Below, in pieces: positions 1-5,304 of a stretch of DNA of 5,304 bases. Numbering within the stretch: position 1 is the first letter of the stretch; the number at the start of each line of letters is the position of its first letter. The position numbers were made by a program, and so were the translations under genes. The notes beneath the pieces were generated by a model. It made no database searches and was not told the DNA's origin. It saw only the letters and a list, made by a program, of their open reading frames with translations. The stretch is taken from positions 1 through 5,304 of the forward strand of contig DAOVTG010000183.1 in the NCBI GenBank assembly GCA_030633185.1, written 5' to 3'. Origin of the DNA: Deltaproteobacteria bacterium (lineage in GTDB: Bacteria; Desulfobacterota; Anaeroferrophillalia; Anaeroferrophillales; Tharpellaceae).

Positions 1-1248
1 AGCTTTTCCACCGATTATCTTCCCAGGGCGGTCGAGTTGACAGTAAACCCGGAAAGTTTTACTACGGTGGCCCAAAACGGTCACGAAATGATTTTAGGTA
101 AGTTCCACGACAGCGTTCTGGCATCTGCCGACAATGATTTTGGAAGGGCCCTTGGAGAATTCCAGATCTTGCCCGCCTCAGGATATAAATCCGCTTTTGC
201 CAGTTTCAGCCCGGGAATCTATGACGCAAACACCTTTACAACCTTTAATGTTTCGCGTCAGTATGTCAGAACCGTGCGGGAGCGCCTGCGCAAAGTGTGG
301 CAAAACAAACTTTCCCAGGAGACCCGGCATCAGGCCTTTAATGAAAACATACCTCTGCTTGCCGCTAATGATTCCGATAGCAGCCAGGATTTGAATACCG
401 GTCAGGACATCTCACAGCAAAAGCGCTGGGGAATTTCGATCGATGGTTTCGGTCAATTCGGAGATGCGGACGAAGCGGATGGCCTAAGCGGATTTGACTA
501 CTCCATGGGCGGAGTGGCGGTAAACGTCGAGTATGCGTTGAGCAAACAAATGGTGGTCGGCATTGGTTTTGGGTTTGCCGATACACAGATCGATCTTGAT
601 TCAAATTTCGGTTCCGGTGACATCGACAGCTTTCTGGCTTCCGTTTACGGCACATATTTTATTGATCGGGCTTACCTGGAAGGCGTTTTCACCTATGGCG
701 ACCACCGCTATGACAACAACCGCAGAATCAGCATCGGAGCTATTCAAGACTATACGAAAAGCGATCATGACGCCGATGCGTATTCCGTATTAATAGAAGC
801 CGGGTATGATTTCTCCGGTTACAACTGGGCCATTCAGCCCTTTGCTTCCTTATTTTACACCTATCTCGACGAAGAGGGCTTTCAGGAATCGGGCGCGGGC
901 AGCCTGGATATGCATATTGACAACAGGCAAACAGATCGTTTGACCTCCGAATTGGGCTTCAGAGTGTCGCAGTCTTTCAAAACATCCAAAGGTATTCTGA
1001 CTCCGGAATTCAATATTGCCTGGCAGTATGATTATGATGTTGACCGATACTCCATGCCGATTTCTTTTACAGGCGTTCCTGCGGAAATAAACGTCGACGG
1101 CCGGGAGCAGTCCAGCAGCGCCTTGCTGGGCGCCGGATTAAGCTTTACCAGTGATAGCGGCATTACTGCTTCCTTGGAGTATAACGGTGAAATTGCGCAT
1201 AAATTCACCACCCATGGCGTATTCGGGCAAATCCGCATTCCATTTTAG
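1..1248 (+). CDS. Autotransporter outer-membrane beta-barrel domain protein, C-terminal part (5' end outside window)
   Basis: The reading frame is open from base 1 (SFSTDYLPRAVEL...), so this is the last 415 residues of a longer protein. The TTG at 37 is not a credible start. Residues about 13-110 resemble the helical and linker segment that precedes autotransporter barrels. A region rich in D, S and Q follows (about 120-140). From about residue 141 (RWGISIDGFGQFG) to the end there are alternating amphipathic strands with many aromatic and glycine residues (VNVEYALSKQMVVGIGFGFA, YLEGVFTYGDHRYD, YSVLIEAGYDFSGY). The protein ends in GQIRIPF; a terminal phenylalanine on the last strand is the usual signal for BAM-dependent insertion. 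This is the type Va (autotransporter, PF03797-like) pattern: the barrel sits in the outer membrane and presents or releases a passenger, which is not visible here. The stop is TAG at 1246-1248, and the next gene remnant follows with no gap or terminator. The family call is secure; passenger function is unknown. Confidence 0.88.
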   Translation, partial: SFSTDYLPRAVELTVNPESFTTVAQNGHEMILGKFHDSVLASADNDFGRALGEFQILPASGYKSAFASFSPGIYDANTFTTFNVSRQYVRTVRERLRKVWQNKLSQETRHQAFNENIPLLAANDSDSSQDLNTGQDISQQKRWGISIDGFGQFGDADEADGLSGFDYSMGGVAVNVEYALSKQMVVGIGFGFADTQIDLDSNFGSGDIDSFLASVYGTYFIDRAYLEGVFTYGDHRYDNNRRISIGAIQDYTKSDHDADAYSVLIEAGYDFSGYNWAIQPFASLFYTYLDEEGFQESGAGSLDMHIDNRQTDRLTSELGFRVSQSFKTSKGILTPEFNIAWQYDYDVDRYSMPISFTGVPAEINVDGREQSSSALLGAGLSFTSDSGITASLEYNGEIAHKFTTHGVFGQIRIPF

Positions 1249-1893
1249 TCCAAGGGGGAGGCGATTATCTACACCCACCATCACGACTGCCATATCCATG
1301 GGGCCTCGGTTTTCGCCGATAAACGCACAAAGATCATCGCTCATGAAAACCTGATGACCGCCCTGTATTCCGACTGGTACAGCCAGGTGTATCCTTCCCG
1401 GTTGGTCGGTGGCGCCAAAATGTCAGGCAGTTTCTTTGCTCATGATGACGGCTGGTTCTATGGGGCGGGGCTTTTTGCCCGGCAGATTCCTGGAAACTCG
1501 GGATTTTTGCCGCCCACCAAGACGGTTCGGGATACCTTGATCGGCCTGGCGGAAGCAACCATCAATGCGCAGAAACGCAATTATCTTTTGTCCGAGTATC
1601 TCATGGAGACGGAACAGGCGGGAGAAGTCGGAGACAAAATAGCGGCGATGTGTGAAAACCCGAAAATCGCTTTTGCCGCTATGGATGATAATGCTATTGA
1701 TTTAATGCCCATGGATGTTCTCTTCAGAATCATGGCGGTCAGCCTCCAGTCTTCCAAATCCTTGGAAAAAGATATCATTGTCGGACTTCAGCTGGTCGAT
1801 ATGCCTGAAAGTATAAAAATGCAGCCATGGAAACCGGGTGGCAATATGTATTTACGGGAAAGAAACGCTCTATTGATCCCCGGTCAGAACTAG
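1249..1893 (+). pseudogene. Decayed metallo-beta-lactamase-fold, alkylsulfatase-like hydrolase (internally deleted, both ends missing)
   Basis: The frame is open directly from the autotransporter stop. It reads IIYTHHHDCHIHGASVFA and then TKIIAHENLM, the first metal-binding region of alkylsulfatase-type MBL hydrolases. GFLPPTKTVRDTL follows, also typical of that family. After about 1545 the sequence jumps to GLAEATINAQKRNYLLSEY and later MPMDVLFRIMAVSL and KDIIVGLQLVDMPES, which look like the dimerisation and C-terminal SCP2-like regions. The part between, with the remaining metal ligands (GDN-type motif), is absent, so I infer a large in-frame deletion. The N-terminal 100 or more residues and the end of the C-terminal domain are also absent. 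Homology ends near 1815, and the last 20 or so residues are read out of frame through integrase sequence. The HxHxDH motif reads HHHDCH, with Cys where Asp belongs. The first in-frame ATG is 1354, without a ribosome binding site. Family members are usually about 600 residues. I consider it non-functional; the family call rests on remembered motifs. Confidence 0.68.
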
Positions 1894-2153
1894 AACAAAG
1901 ACATCACGTACTGGAATCAGGGTTGCAAAAGGCGGTAAAAACGGCCGCCCGCAAAGCTGGAATCGACAAACGAGTCACCTGCTATACCCTGCGCCACAGT
2001 TTCGCAACCACCATGCTGGTGAACGGGATCAATATCCGTATGCTGCAAAAACTTATGGGGCATGCGGATGTCAAAACTACGGAACTCTACACCCAAGTAA
2101 TAAATAAAGATATCTCACGCCTCACCAGCCCGTTGGACGGACTGGATCTATAA
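1827..2153 (+). pseudogene. Integron-type tyrosine recombinase (integron integrase), C-terminal third only
   Basis: The 108-residue reading matches the end of integron integrases: GWQYVFTGKKRSIDPRSELE, then RHHVLESGLQKAV, ARKAGIDKRVTCYTLRHSFA, LMGHADVKTTELYTQVI and SPLDGL. Integron integrases (about 320-340 residues) catalyse attI x attC cassette recombination. Visible catalytic positions are Arg56 (TLRHS), His79 (GHAD) and the nucleophile Tyr88 (ELYTQV). The His expected three residues before Arg56 is Tyr53. The N-terminal SAM-like domain, the first catalytic Arg and the catalytic Lys are missing, so the product cannot be active. A stop (TGA at 1806-1808) lies in frame upstream, and homology starts at about the ATG at 1827, which is therefore probably a junction rather than a true start; no Shine-Dalgarno sequence is evident. 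It overlaps the tail of the hydrolase remnant in another frame. The gene end is intact (TAA 2151-2153), 8 bp from the convergent nuclease gene. Truncation is certain. Assignment to integron integrase rather than another Xer-like recombinase is likely but not proven. Confidence 0.78.
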
Positions 2154-2161
2154 CCCAATTA

Positions 2162-2737
2162 TTACTTGATGAAAGTGCTTTCCCAAACCTCTTTAAATTC
2201 AGCGGTATATATTCGGGCCAGGGAAGAGGATTTAATGATTAGAAGATTTTCGCGATTCCACTTTTCGGCGGAGGCGGTCCAGTTATAGGAGCCGGTAGCC
2301 AGCGTTTTATCGTCAACAACCATAAATTTATGGTGCATGAGGCCATATTTCTTCATCTGATACTTACGTTTTTTACTTTTCCAAGCTTTTTTGGGCAGGC
2401 CCCGGGCGTAGCGCACATCGACCCCACGCTGACGCATATAAAAACCTTTCGAATAATCACTCTCTCTATTGCCGTCAATTATCACTTGAATCTTGACGCC
2501 GCGTTTATGAGCCCGCAAGATTGCAGCGGAGAGGGGTCGGCTGGTAAAGAAGTATAGAGCCGCGCGAATATCCTGTTTTGCACTATCGATAAGTTTTTCC
2601 AACGCCGCTTCCGCTCCACCTTTTGGACTAAAATAGACCTCGGTCGGCGCCGCCGCCAATAATCCGGGCGGACTGAGCATGAAGCTAAGCAAAACTAAAA
2701 AAAGAATTTTTTTGCGAAAAAAACAGTCTATTTTCAT
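2162..2737 (-). CDS. Secreted phospholipase D-fold endonuclease, single HKD motif (Nuc-like)
   Basis: This 191-residue protein is complete. The N-terminus (MKIDCFFRKK, a hydrophobic stretch to about residue 23, then LLAAAPTE) is a signal peptide, with likely cleavage after an Ala near 28-30, so the product is periplasmic or secreted. The mature part is one PLD domain: EVYFSPKGGAEAALEKLI, DIRAALYFFTS and VKIQVIIDGN. The HKD motif is His135-x-Lys137-x4-Asp142 (HHKFMVVD), followed by GSYNWT (149-154) and NRENLL with Glu163. Small single-HKD proteins of this type (the Nuc/pKM101 family, about 150-200 residues) form homodimers that bring two HKD motifs together and cleave DNA or RNA phosphodiesters. 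A lysine/arginine-rich patch at 116-130 (9 basic residues in 15) suggests nucleic-acid binding. The start ATG (2735-2737) is supported by AGGTGA at 2741-2746, 3 bases away. No partner gene is adjacent; the transglutaminase gene lies 230 bp upstream on the same strand. A phospholipase activity cannot be excluded. Confidence 0.87.
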   Translation of the reverse strand: MKIDCFFRKKILFLVLLSFMLSPPGLLAAAPTEVYFSPKGGAEAALEKLIDSAKQDIRAALYFFTSRPLSAAILRAHKRGVKIQVIIDGNRESDYSKGFYMRQRGVDVRYARGLPKKAWKSKKRKYQMKKYGLMHHKFMVVDDKTLATGSYNWTASAEKWNRENLLIIKSSSLARIYTAEFKEVWESTFIK

Positions 2738-2740
2738 AAT

Positions 2741-2746
2741 TCACCT
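2741..2746 (-). promoter_or_regulatory. Ribosome binding site of the PLD-fold nuclease gene
   Basis: On the - strand the sequence reads GAGTAGGTGAATT then ATG. AGGTGA is a good Shine-Dalgarno core with a short 3-base spacer. It supports the ATG at 2735-2737, giving a protein that begins with a normal signal peptide. Confidence 0.6.
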
Positions 2747-2748
2747 AC

Positions 2749-2770
2749 TCGAATAAAAAGATTAATTCGA
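2749..2770. repeat. Short inverted repeat just upstream of the nuclease ribosome binding site
   Basis: TCGAAT (2749-2754) and ATTCGA (2765-2770) are perfect 6-base inverted arms around a 10-base A/T-rich spacer. The element ends 3 bp before the ribosome binding site, so it would lie in the nuclease gene's 5' leader or promoter. It could be a small operator or a leader hairpin, but a 6-base palindrome is also common by chance in A/T-rich DNA. No convincing -35/-10 pair was found. Confidence 0.25.
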
Positions 2771-2808
2771 CTTAACTGTTCAGGTATCTCCCACAAACTG
2801 CCAAGGGC

Positions 2809-2882
2809 TGGGGTCATTGCTGGTACAAGGTGCGTCAGCACCCCAGCTTTGACCCCGTTTATGAGAGCGAAGCAATGTTCGC
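2809..2882. repeat. 74-bp structured direct repeat, copy A
   Basis: Bases 2809-2854 are identical to 4973-5018. Across 2809-2882 there are four differences at most at the edges and three inside the block (2855, 2866, 2874), with no gaps. Weaker similarity continues with single gaps to about 2790 on the left and 2895 on the right. Two hairpins are possible. In the first, CAGCACCCCAGC (2836-2847) pairs with GCTGGGG (2807-2813) plus TGCTG (2818-2822), giving 12 pairs with a 4-base bulge and a 13-base loop. In the second, GCGAA (2867-2871) pairs with TTCGC (2878-2882) around a 6-base loop. An alternative pairing, GGGGTCA (2810-2816) with TGACCCC (2850-2856), excludes the first hairpin. The copy sits 85 bp past the transglutaminase stop on the - strand. 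It resembles a dispersed intergenic repeat (REP or MITE-like); I do not recognise a named family. Confidence 0.9.
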
Positions 2883-2929
2883 CGCTATCCGCTGCACAAC
2901 ATAACTCCTCAACGTTCTACCGAACTATA

Positions 2930-2946
2930 CAGGGGTTACAACCCTG
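2930..2946 (-). terminator. Possible weak terminator hairpin after the transglutaminase gene
   Basis: CAGGG (2930-2934) and CCCTG (2942-2946) are inverted arms around 7 bases, extendable by one or two pairs with a bulged base. It lies 21 bp past the transglutaminase stop on the - strand, where a terminator would be expected. No uridine run follows the stem in that direction, so intrinsic termination is doubtful. It may only be a 3'-end stabilising hairpin. Confidence 0.25.
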
Positions 2947-2967
2947 CAGGCAAGTAATTTTCATTTT

Positions 2968-4926
2968 TCAACCACATAACGAGCGCAAACGTTTGAGTTG
3001 AGCCGCAACATCTCTTTTTTTTCCGTAACGCAACTTAAGATAAAGTGCAGCGATTGCGACAGTATTTTGAGCTTCTTGCGGAGACGCCCGGATCAAACGT
3101 TGAGCATAGGCGGTCGGGGTCTCTGACAGTTTGCGCGGCTGGCCGCGCCGGGCCCAGCGGCGACAATAGCGCCGGTAAAGTTTAACTTCCTGCGGCACTT
3201 TTTCAAGAACTGCAAGCTTAAGGATGCCAAGCCCTAAGGAAAGGGCCAGAAAAGGCAGGCCGATGAGGGCCGCCATCCACATATTCAGATTGTGCAATCC
3301 AAGTCCGAAACGGCCGAGAAAGAGATTTTGCAATTTTGGCCCATAACCTAAGACCCAATAATTCCAATAAAACTCGGCCAGATCCCGATACTGACCGATT
3401 TTCCGCAACCAGCCGAACCCGGCACCTTTTCGCAACATGAAAAAAGCATCACTCTCGGGGAAGGCTGCGGCGATACCGATTTCGACCCGTTCCGGGGCCA
3501 CGGCGGCAGTCGGATCGATACGCACCCAGCCCCTATTTTCAATCTGCACTTCAATCCAGGCATGAGCATTGTACTGACGAACAATCAGATAGCCGCCCAA
3601 AGGGTGTCGTTCTCCTCCGAGATAACCGCCCACAACCCGAGCCCGCAGACCGGCGGCCCGCAACAGAAAAGCCGCAGACCCGGCATAATGTTCACAAAAA
3701 CCGGCCTTGGTCTGAAAGAGAAATTCATCCACCGGGCCGCTGCCGCCCAATAATGGAGGTTCGAGGGTATAGCGAAAGGGATCTTGCCGAAAAAGATTTA
3801 AAAGCTCTTCGACTAAAGCCTCGTCATCAAACCCGGCCGCAGCCCAGGAACGAGCTAGTTCGAAGCTACGCGGGTTACGCGAAATTGCAGTTTGAGAAAC
3901 CAGCCTCTCTGAATCGGCAAGCCTACTGTTTTCCTGCCCTTTATCAGACCATTCGAAGGTTTCGGCGGTTGTCATTTGGTAACGATAGACTTGATGCAGC
4001 GGACGCTCAAGCAGCACTTCTAAAGCAGTCGAAAAAGAGGTTCCGGCAGGCGCTGAAAAAGGTGGATCAAGCACCAACAGCCAAGGCTGATGATGGGCTT
4101 CCAGAGTCACCGTATAAGATTGCATAGGAGAAAGAGGAACGAGGAAGGATTTTGCAATGACAGAGGATTTTTCAAGGCGGCGCCAGATACGACCATCGAA
4201 CAAGGAAAATACCGGGCCGCGCCAATAGAGTTTTTCCGGGGGCGGCAAGGGGCCGTCGAACTCGACCCGCAAGGCGACCTTAGATGAACGTACCAGACGA
4301 CTGATACCGCCCATTTCAAGTTCATTCGGGAGCCCGGTAACCGCCACCCGACGCTCTTCGGGAAAACTCCATAAAGGGCCCGGCAGCCGGGGAAAGAGGA
4401 GAAAAAGAACCAACGCCACCGGCAGGGAGGCGCTTAAAAGAATCAGGGCGGGCGTTAGATGCCGCCGGGAGAGAAAAGCTTCATCATCCAGCTCAAGAGC
4501 GGTTAAGGCCGTGGTGATCAGAAAAACCGCAAAGAATAACCAGAGAGCCGCCGCAATCTCCTGATGCGAAAAAAAATAGGCGGCCACGAGAAAATAGGTG
4601 AGCAGCAGAAGATAACGAGCATTTTTTCGCTGTTCAATCTCTAAGGGTTTAAGTGCCGCCATCAAAACCAGCAAAGCACTGCCCGAACTGCGCCCGGCCG
4701 GAAAGCCAAAAGTAACGAAAAAACCGCCCAGAGCAAAGATAAAGAGCAGATATTTGACTATCCGAGGCGGTTTTGGAAAACCGGCAAAAGAGCGCCCCCA
4801 GCCCAACCCCAAAGCCATCACCGTTAAGATCACCAACGACCACGGCAAGACCAGCAGGTGCGGCAGCAAAACTGCAGTCAAAGCCGTCATCAACCAACGG
4901 CGTGAAAATGGAGTCAAAGTTTCCAT
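2968..4926 (-). CDS. tgpA: Membrane-anchored transglutaminase-like protein (DUF3488 - transglutaminase core - DUF4129), TgpA family
   Basis: This is a complete 652-residue protein. Residues 1-180 carry about six hydrophobic membrane segments (for example 12-30, 57-75, 105-120, 125-142, 158-178), matching the DUF3488 region. An extracytoplasmic part follows with the transglutaminase core at about 395-475. The catalytic triad is visible: Cys411 (KAGFCEHYAGSAAFLLRAAG), His455 (QYNAHAWIEV) and Asp471 (GWVRIDPTAAV). A further membrane helix at about 549-572 precedes a C-terminal cytoplasmic DUF4129-like tail (RYCRRWARRGQPRKLSETP, then YLKLRYG). Length and order match TgpA, a periplasmic-facing transglutaminase-like protein of Gram-negatives; the physiological substrate is poorly defined. 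The DUF58 gene lies upstream on the same strand, the usual operon partner. The start ATG 4924-4926 is the furthest in-frame ATG after an in-frame TGA 21 bp upstream, but the leader has no clear Shine-Dalgarno sequence. Met13 is an alternative start that would trim the cytoplasmic N-terminus. The stop is TGA 2968-2970. Confidence 0.92.
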   Translation of the reverse strand: METLTPFSRRWLMTALTAVLLPHLLVLPWSLVILTVMALGLGWGRSFAGFPKPPRIVKYLLFIFALGGFFVTFGFPAGRSSGSALLVLMAALKPLEIEQRKNARYLLLLTYFLVAAYFFSHQEIAAALWLFFAVFLITTALTALELDDEAFLSRRHLTPALILLSASLPVALVLFLLFPRLPGPLWSFPEERRVAVTGLPNELEMGGISRLVRSSKVALRVEFDGPLPPPEKLYWRGPVFSLFDGRIWRRLEKSSVIAKSFLVPLSPMQSYTVTLEAHHQPWLLVLDPPFSAPAGTSFSTALEVLLERPLHQVYRYQMTTAETFEWSDKGQENSRLADSERLVSQTAISRNPRSFELARSWAAAGFDDEALVEELLNLFRQDPFRYTLEPPLLGGSGPVDEFLFQTKAGFCEHYAGSAAFLLRAAGLRARVVGGYLGGERHPLGGYLIVRQYNAHAWIEVQIENRGWVRIDPTAAVAPERVEIGIAAAFPESDAFFMLRKGAGFGWLRKIGQYRDLAEFYWNYWVLGYGPKLQNLFLGRFGLGLHNLNMWMAALIGLPFLALSLGLGILKLAVLEKVPQEVKLYRRYCRRWARRGQPRKLSETPTAYAQRLIRASPQEAQNTVAIAALYLKLRYGKKRDVAAQLKRLRSLCG

Positions 4927-4972
4927 TGATAAACTATTTTCACTTCAAGATTAACCCCCAAACTACCGGGAT

Positions 4973-5046
4973 TGGGGTCATTGCTGGTACAAGGTGCGTC
5001 AGCACCCCAGCTTTGACCACGTTTATGAGGGCGAAGCGATGTTCGC
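4973..5046. repeat. 74-bp structured direct repeat, copy B
   Basis: This is the partner of the copy at 2809-2882, in the same orientation and 2164 bp away, so the two bracket the transglutaminase gene. The first 46 bases (4973-5018) are identical, and the three differences (5019, 5030, 5038) are C/A, A/G and A/G. The hairpin GCGAA (5031-5035) / TTCGC (5042-5046) is fully kept, with its one difference in the loop. In the larger hairpin, TGCTG (4982-4986) / CAGCA (5000-5004) and TGGGG (4973-4977) / CCCCA (5005-5009) are kept. The alternative GGGGTCA/TGACCCC pairing is broken here (TGACCAC), so that pairing is probably not the conserved one. The copy overlaps the end of the DUF58 gene, providing its stop codon, and weaker similarity runs on to about 4955 and 5061. 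Confidence 0.9.
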
Positions 5047-5304
5047 ACCATTTGCTGCTGCTTTATGACCATCAAAAAGTGCCAGTGCCGTCAACACTTG
5101 GTGACGGTGTTGCGGCCCTCGACCGGGAGCAATCTCTTGGCCCGGCAGACGCAAGCCGTAATTTATCGATGCGGCCTCGGCCTCCAAAACCCAGCGACAA
5201 AGCCGCGAAAGTCGGGCTTCGACACCCGTTTCCTGCAGTTGCCACCAATCGAGTAACAACCGGTTAGCGGAGTTACCATGAAATTCCCGGGCCTGGAGTT
5301 CTCC
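5023..5304 (-). CDS. DUF58 domain protein, C-terminal end (5' part outside window)
   Basis: The frame is open from the window edge; the last 93 residues are visible. GELQAREFHGNSANRLLLDW, then TGVEARLSRLCRWVLEAEA, YGLRLPGQEIAPGRGPQHRH and VLTALALF are the conserved C-terminal signature of DUF58 proteins. These have a von Willebrand A-like fold and are usually encoded beside a MoxR-type AAA ATPase and a TgpA-like transglutaminase. The next gene on this strand is such a transglutaminase, starting 96 bp after the stop, which supports the call. DUF58 function is not well defined; a role at the cell envelope with the MoxR ATPase is commonly proposed. DUF58 proteins commonly end soon after the ALALF position. 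Here 16 more residues (DGHKAAANGANIASPS) follow, and the last seven plus the TAA stop (5023-5025) lie inside the 74-bp repeat. The native stop may therefore have been replaced when the repeat arrived. The TTG at 5257-5259 is internal. Confidence 0.85.
   Translation of the reverse strand, partial: GELQAREFHGNSANRLLLDWWQLQETGVEARLSRLCRWVLEAEAASINYGLRLPGQEIAPGRGPQHRHQVLTALALFDGHKAAANGANIASPS

Larger units (their letters stand above)
2738..2967. other. Gene-free stretch between the nuclease and transglutaminase genes
   Basis: These 230 bp contain, from left to right, the nuclease ribosome binding site, the short inverted repeat, repeat copy A and a small hairpin near the transglutaminase end. 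The segment 2896-2929 shows nothing further except a 4-base inverted pair, GTTC (2914-2917) and GAAC (2922-2925). I see no tRNA, no clear promoter and no convincing coding sequence. Confidence 0.6.

Noticed and set aside
37..39. TTG as the start of the autotransporter gene
   Set aside because: The frame is open to the window edge, the upstream residues fit the protein, and an autotransporter needs a signal peptide and passenger further upstream.
2738..2912. Short - strand open frame running through repeat copy A and ending in TGA that overlaps the nuclease ATG (ATGA overlap), as if translationally coupled
   Set aside because: It has no ATG with a ribosome binding site, and the equivalent frame in copy B differs by amino-acid-changing substitutions (Cys/Arg, Gly/Val). 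It also shows no protein family resemblance. The repeat is better explained by hairpin structure than by coding.
2790..2946. Possible integron attC site, given the nearby integrase remnant and the bulged hairpin in the repeat
   Set aside because: I could not find the paired core sites (RYYYAAC and GTTRRRY) at the ends of the hairpin. The repeat flanks an ordinary operon gene rather than a cassette. An attC covariance model would settle it.
2896..2967. tRNA-like or small RNA signal around GTTC/GAAC and CAGGG/CCCTG pairs
   Set aside because: The stems are only 4-6 pairs and there is no cloverleaf, anticodon arm or conserved T-loop layout.
3753..4127. 124-codon + strand open frame
   Set aside because: It lies wholly antisense to the transglutaminase gene, has no recognisable domain, and has no independent support.
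4773..5267. 164-codon + strand open frame spanning the transglutaminase start, repeat B and the DUF58 end
   Set aside because: It is antisense to two well-supported conserved proteins and reads through the repeat; its sequence is low-complexity and matches no family I know.
1..5304. CRISPR array or rRNA gene
   Set aside because: There is no series of short regularly spaced repeats and no conserved rRNA segment; the only long repeat occurs twice, 2164 bp apart.

Overview
The window looks like a piece of a Gram-negative bacterial chromosome. A C-terminal autotransporter beta-barrel ending in phenylalanine implies an outer membrane. The mix of an integron-type integrase, an autotransporter and a DUF58/transglutaminase (TgpA-like) locus would fit a proteobacterium in the broad sense, including Desulfobacterota. 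No rRNA or housekeeping marker is present, so the lineage is only a guess.

Left part (1-2153, + strand): three gene remnants lie head to tail with almost no spacing. First comes the 3' portion of an autotransporter gene, open from base 1 to its stop at 1248. Directly after that stop is a fragment of a metallo-beta-lactamase-fold, alkylsulfatase-like hydrolase. It lacks its N-terminus, most of its catalytic domain and its C-terminus, and its metal-binding motif is altered. It runs into the C-terminal third of an integron-type tyrosine recombinase (1827-2153). I read this stretch as a decayed mosaic, possibly debris beside a former integron; an assembly chimera is the main alternative.

Middle (2162-2967, - strand): a complete small secreted phospholipase D-fold nuclease with a single HKD motif is convergent with the integrase remnant, their stop codons 8 bp apart. 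Upstream of it is a 230-bp gene-free stretch. It holds copy A of a 74-bp repeat, a short inverted repeat next to the nuclease ribosome binding site, and a small hairpin just past the transglutaminase stop.

Right part (2968-5304, - strand): an intact 652-residue membrane-anchored transglutaminase-like protein (DUF3488, transglutaminase core with Cys411/His455/Asp471, DUF4129) lies downstream of the C-terminal end of a DUF58 protein that continues past the window edge. DUF58 and TgpA-like genes are normally operon partners, usually with a MoxR-type AAA ATPase further upstream. Here the pair is separated by 96 bp.

The most unusual signal is the repeat. Two copies (2809-2882 and 4973-5046, 71 of 74 bases identical, same orientation) bracket the transglutaminase gene, each just past the 3' end of a gene on the - strand. 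Both can fold into two hairpins, and copy B supplies the last seven codons and the stop codon of the DUF58 gene.
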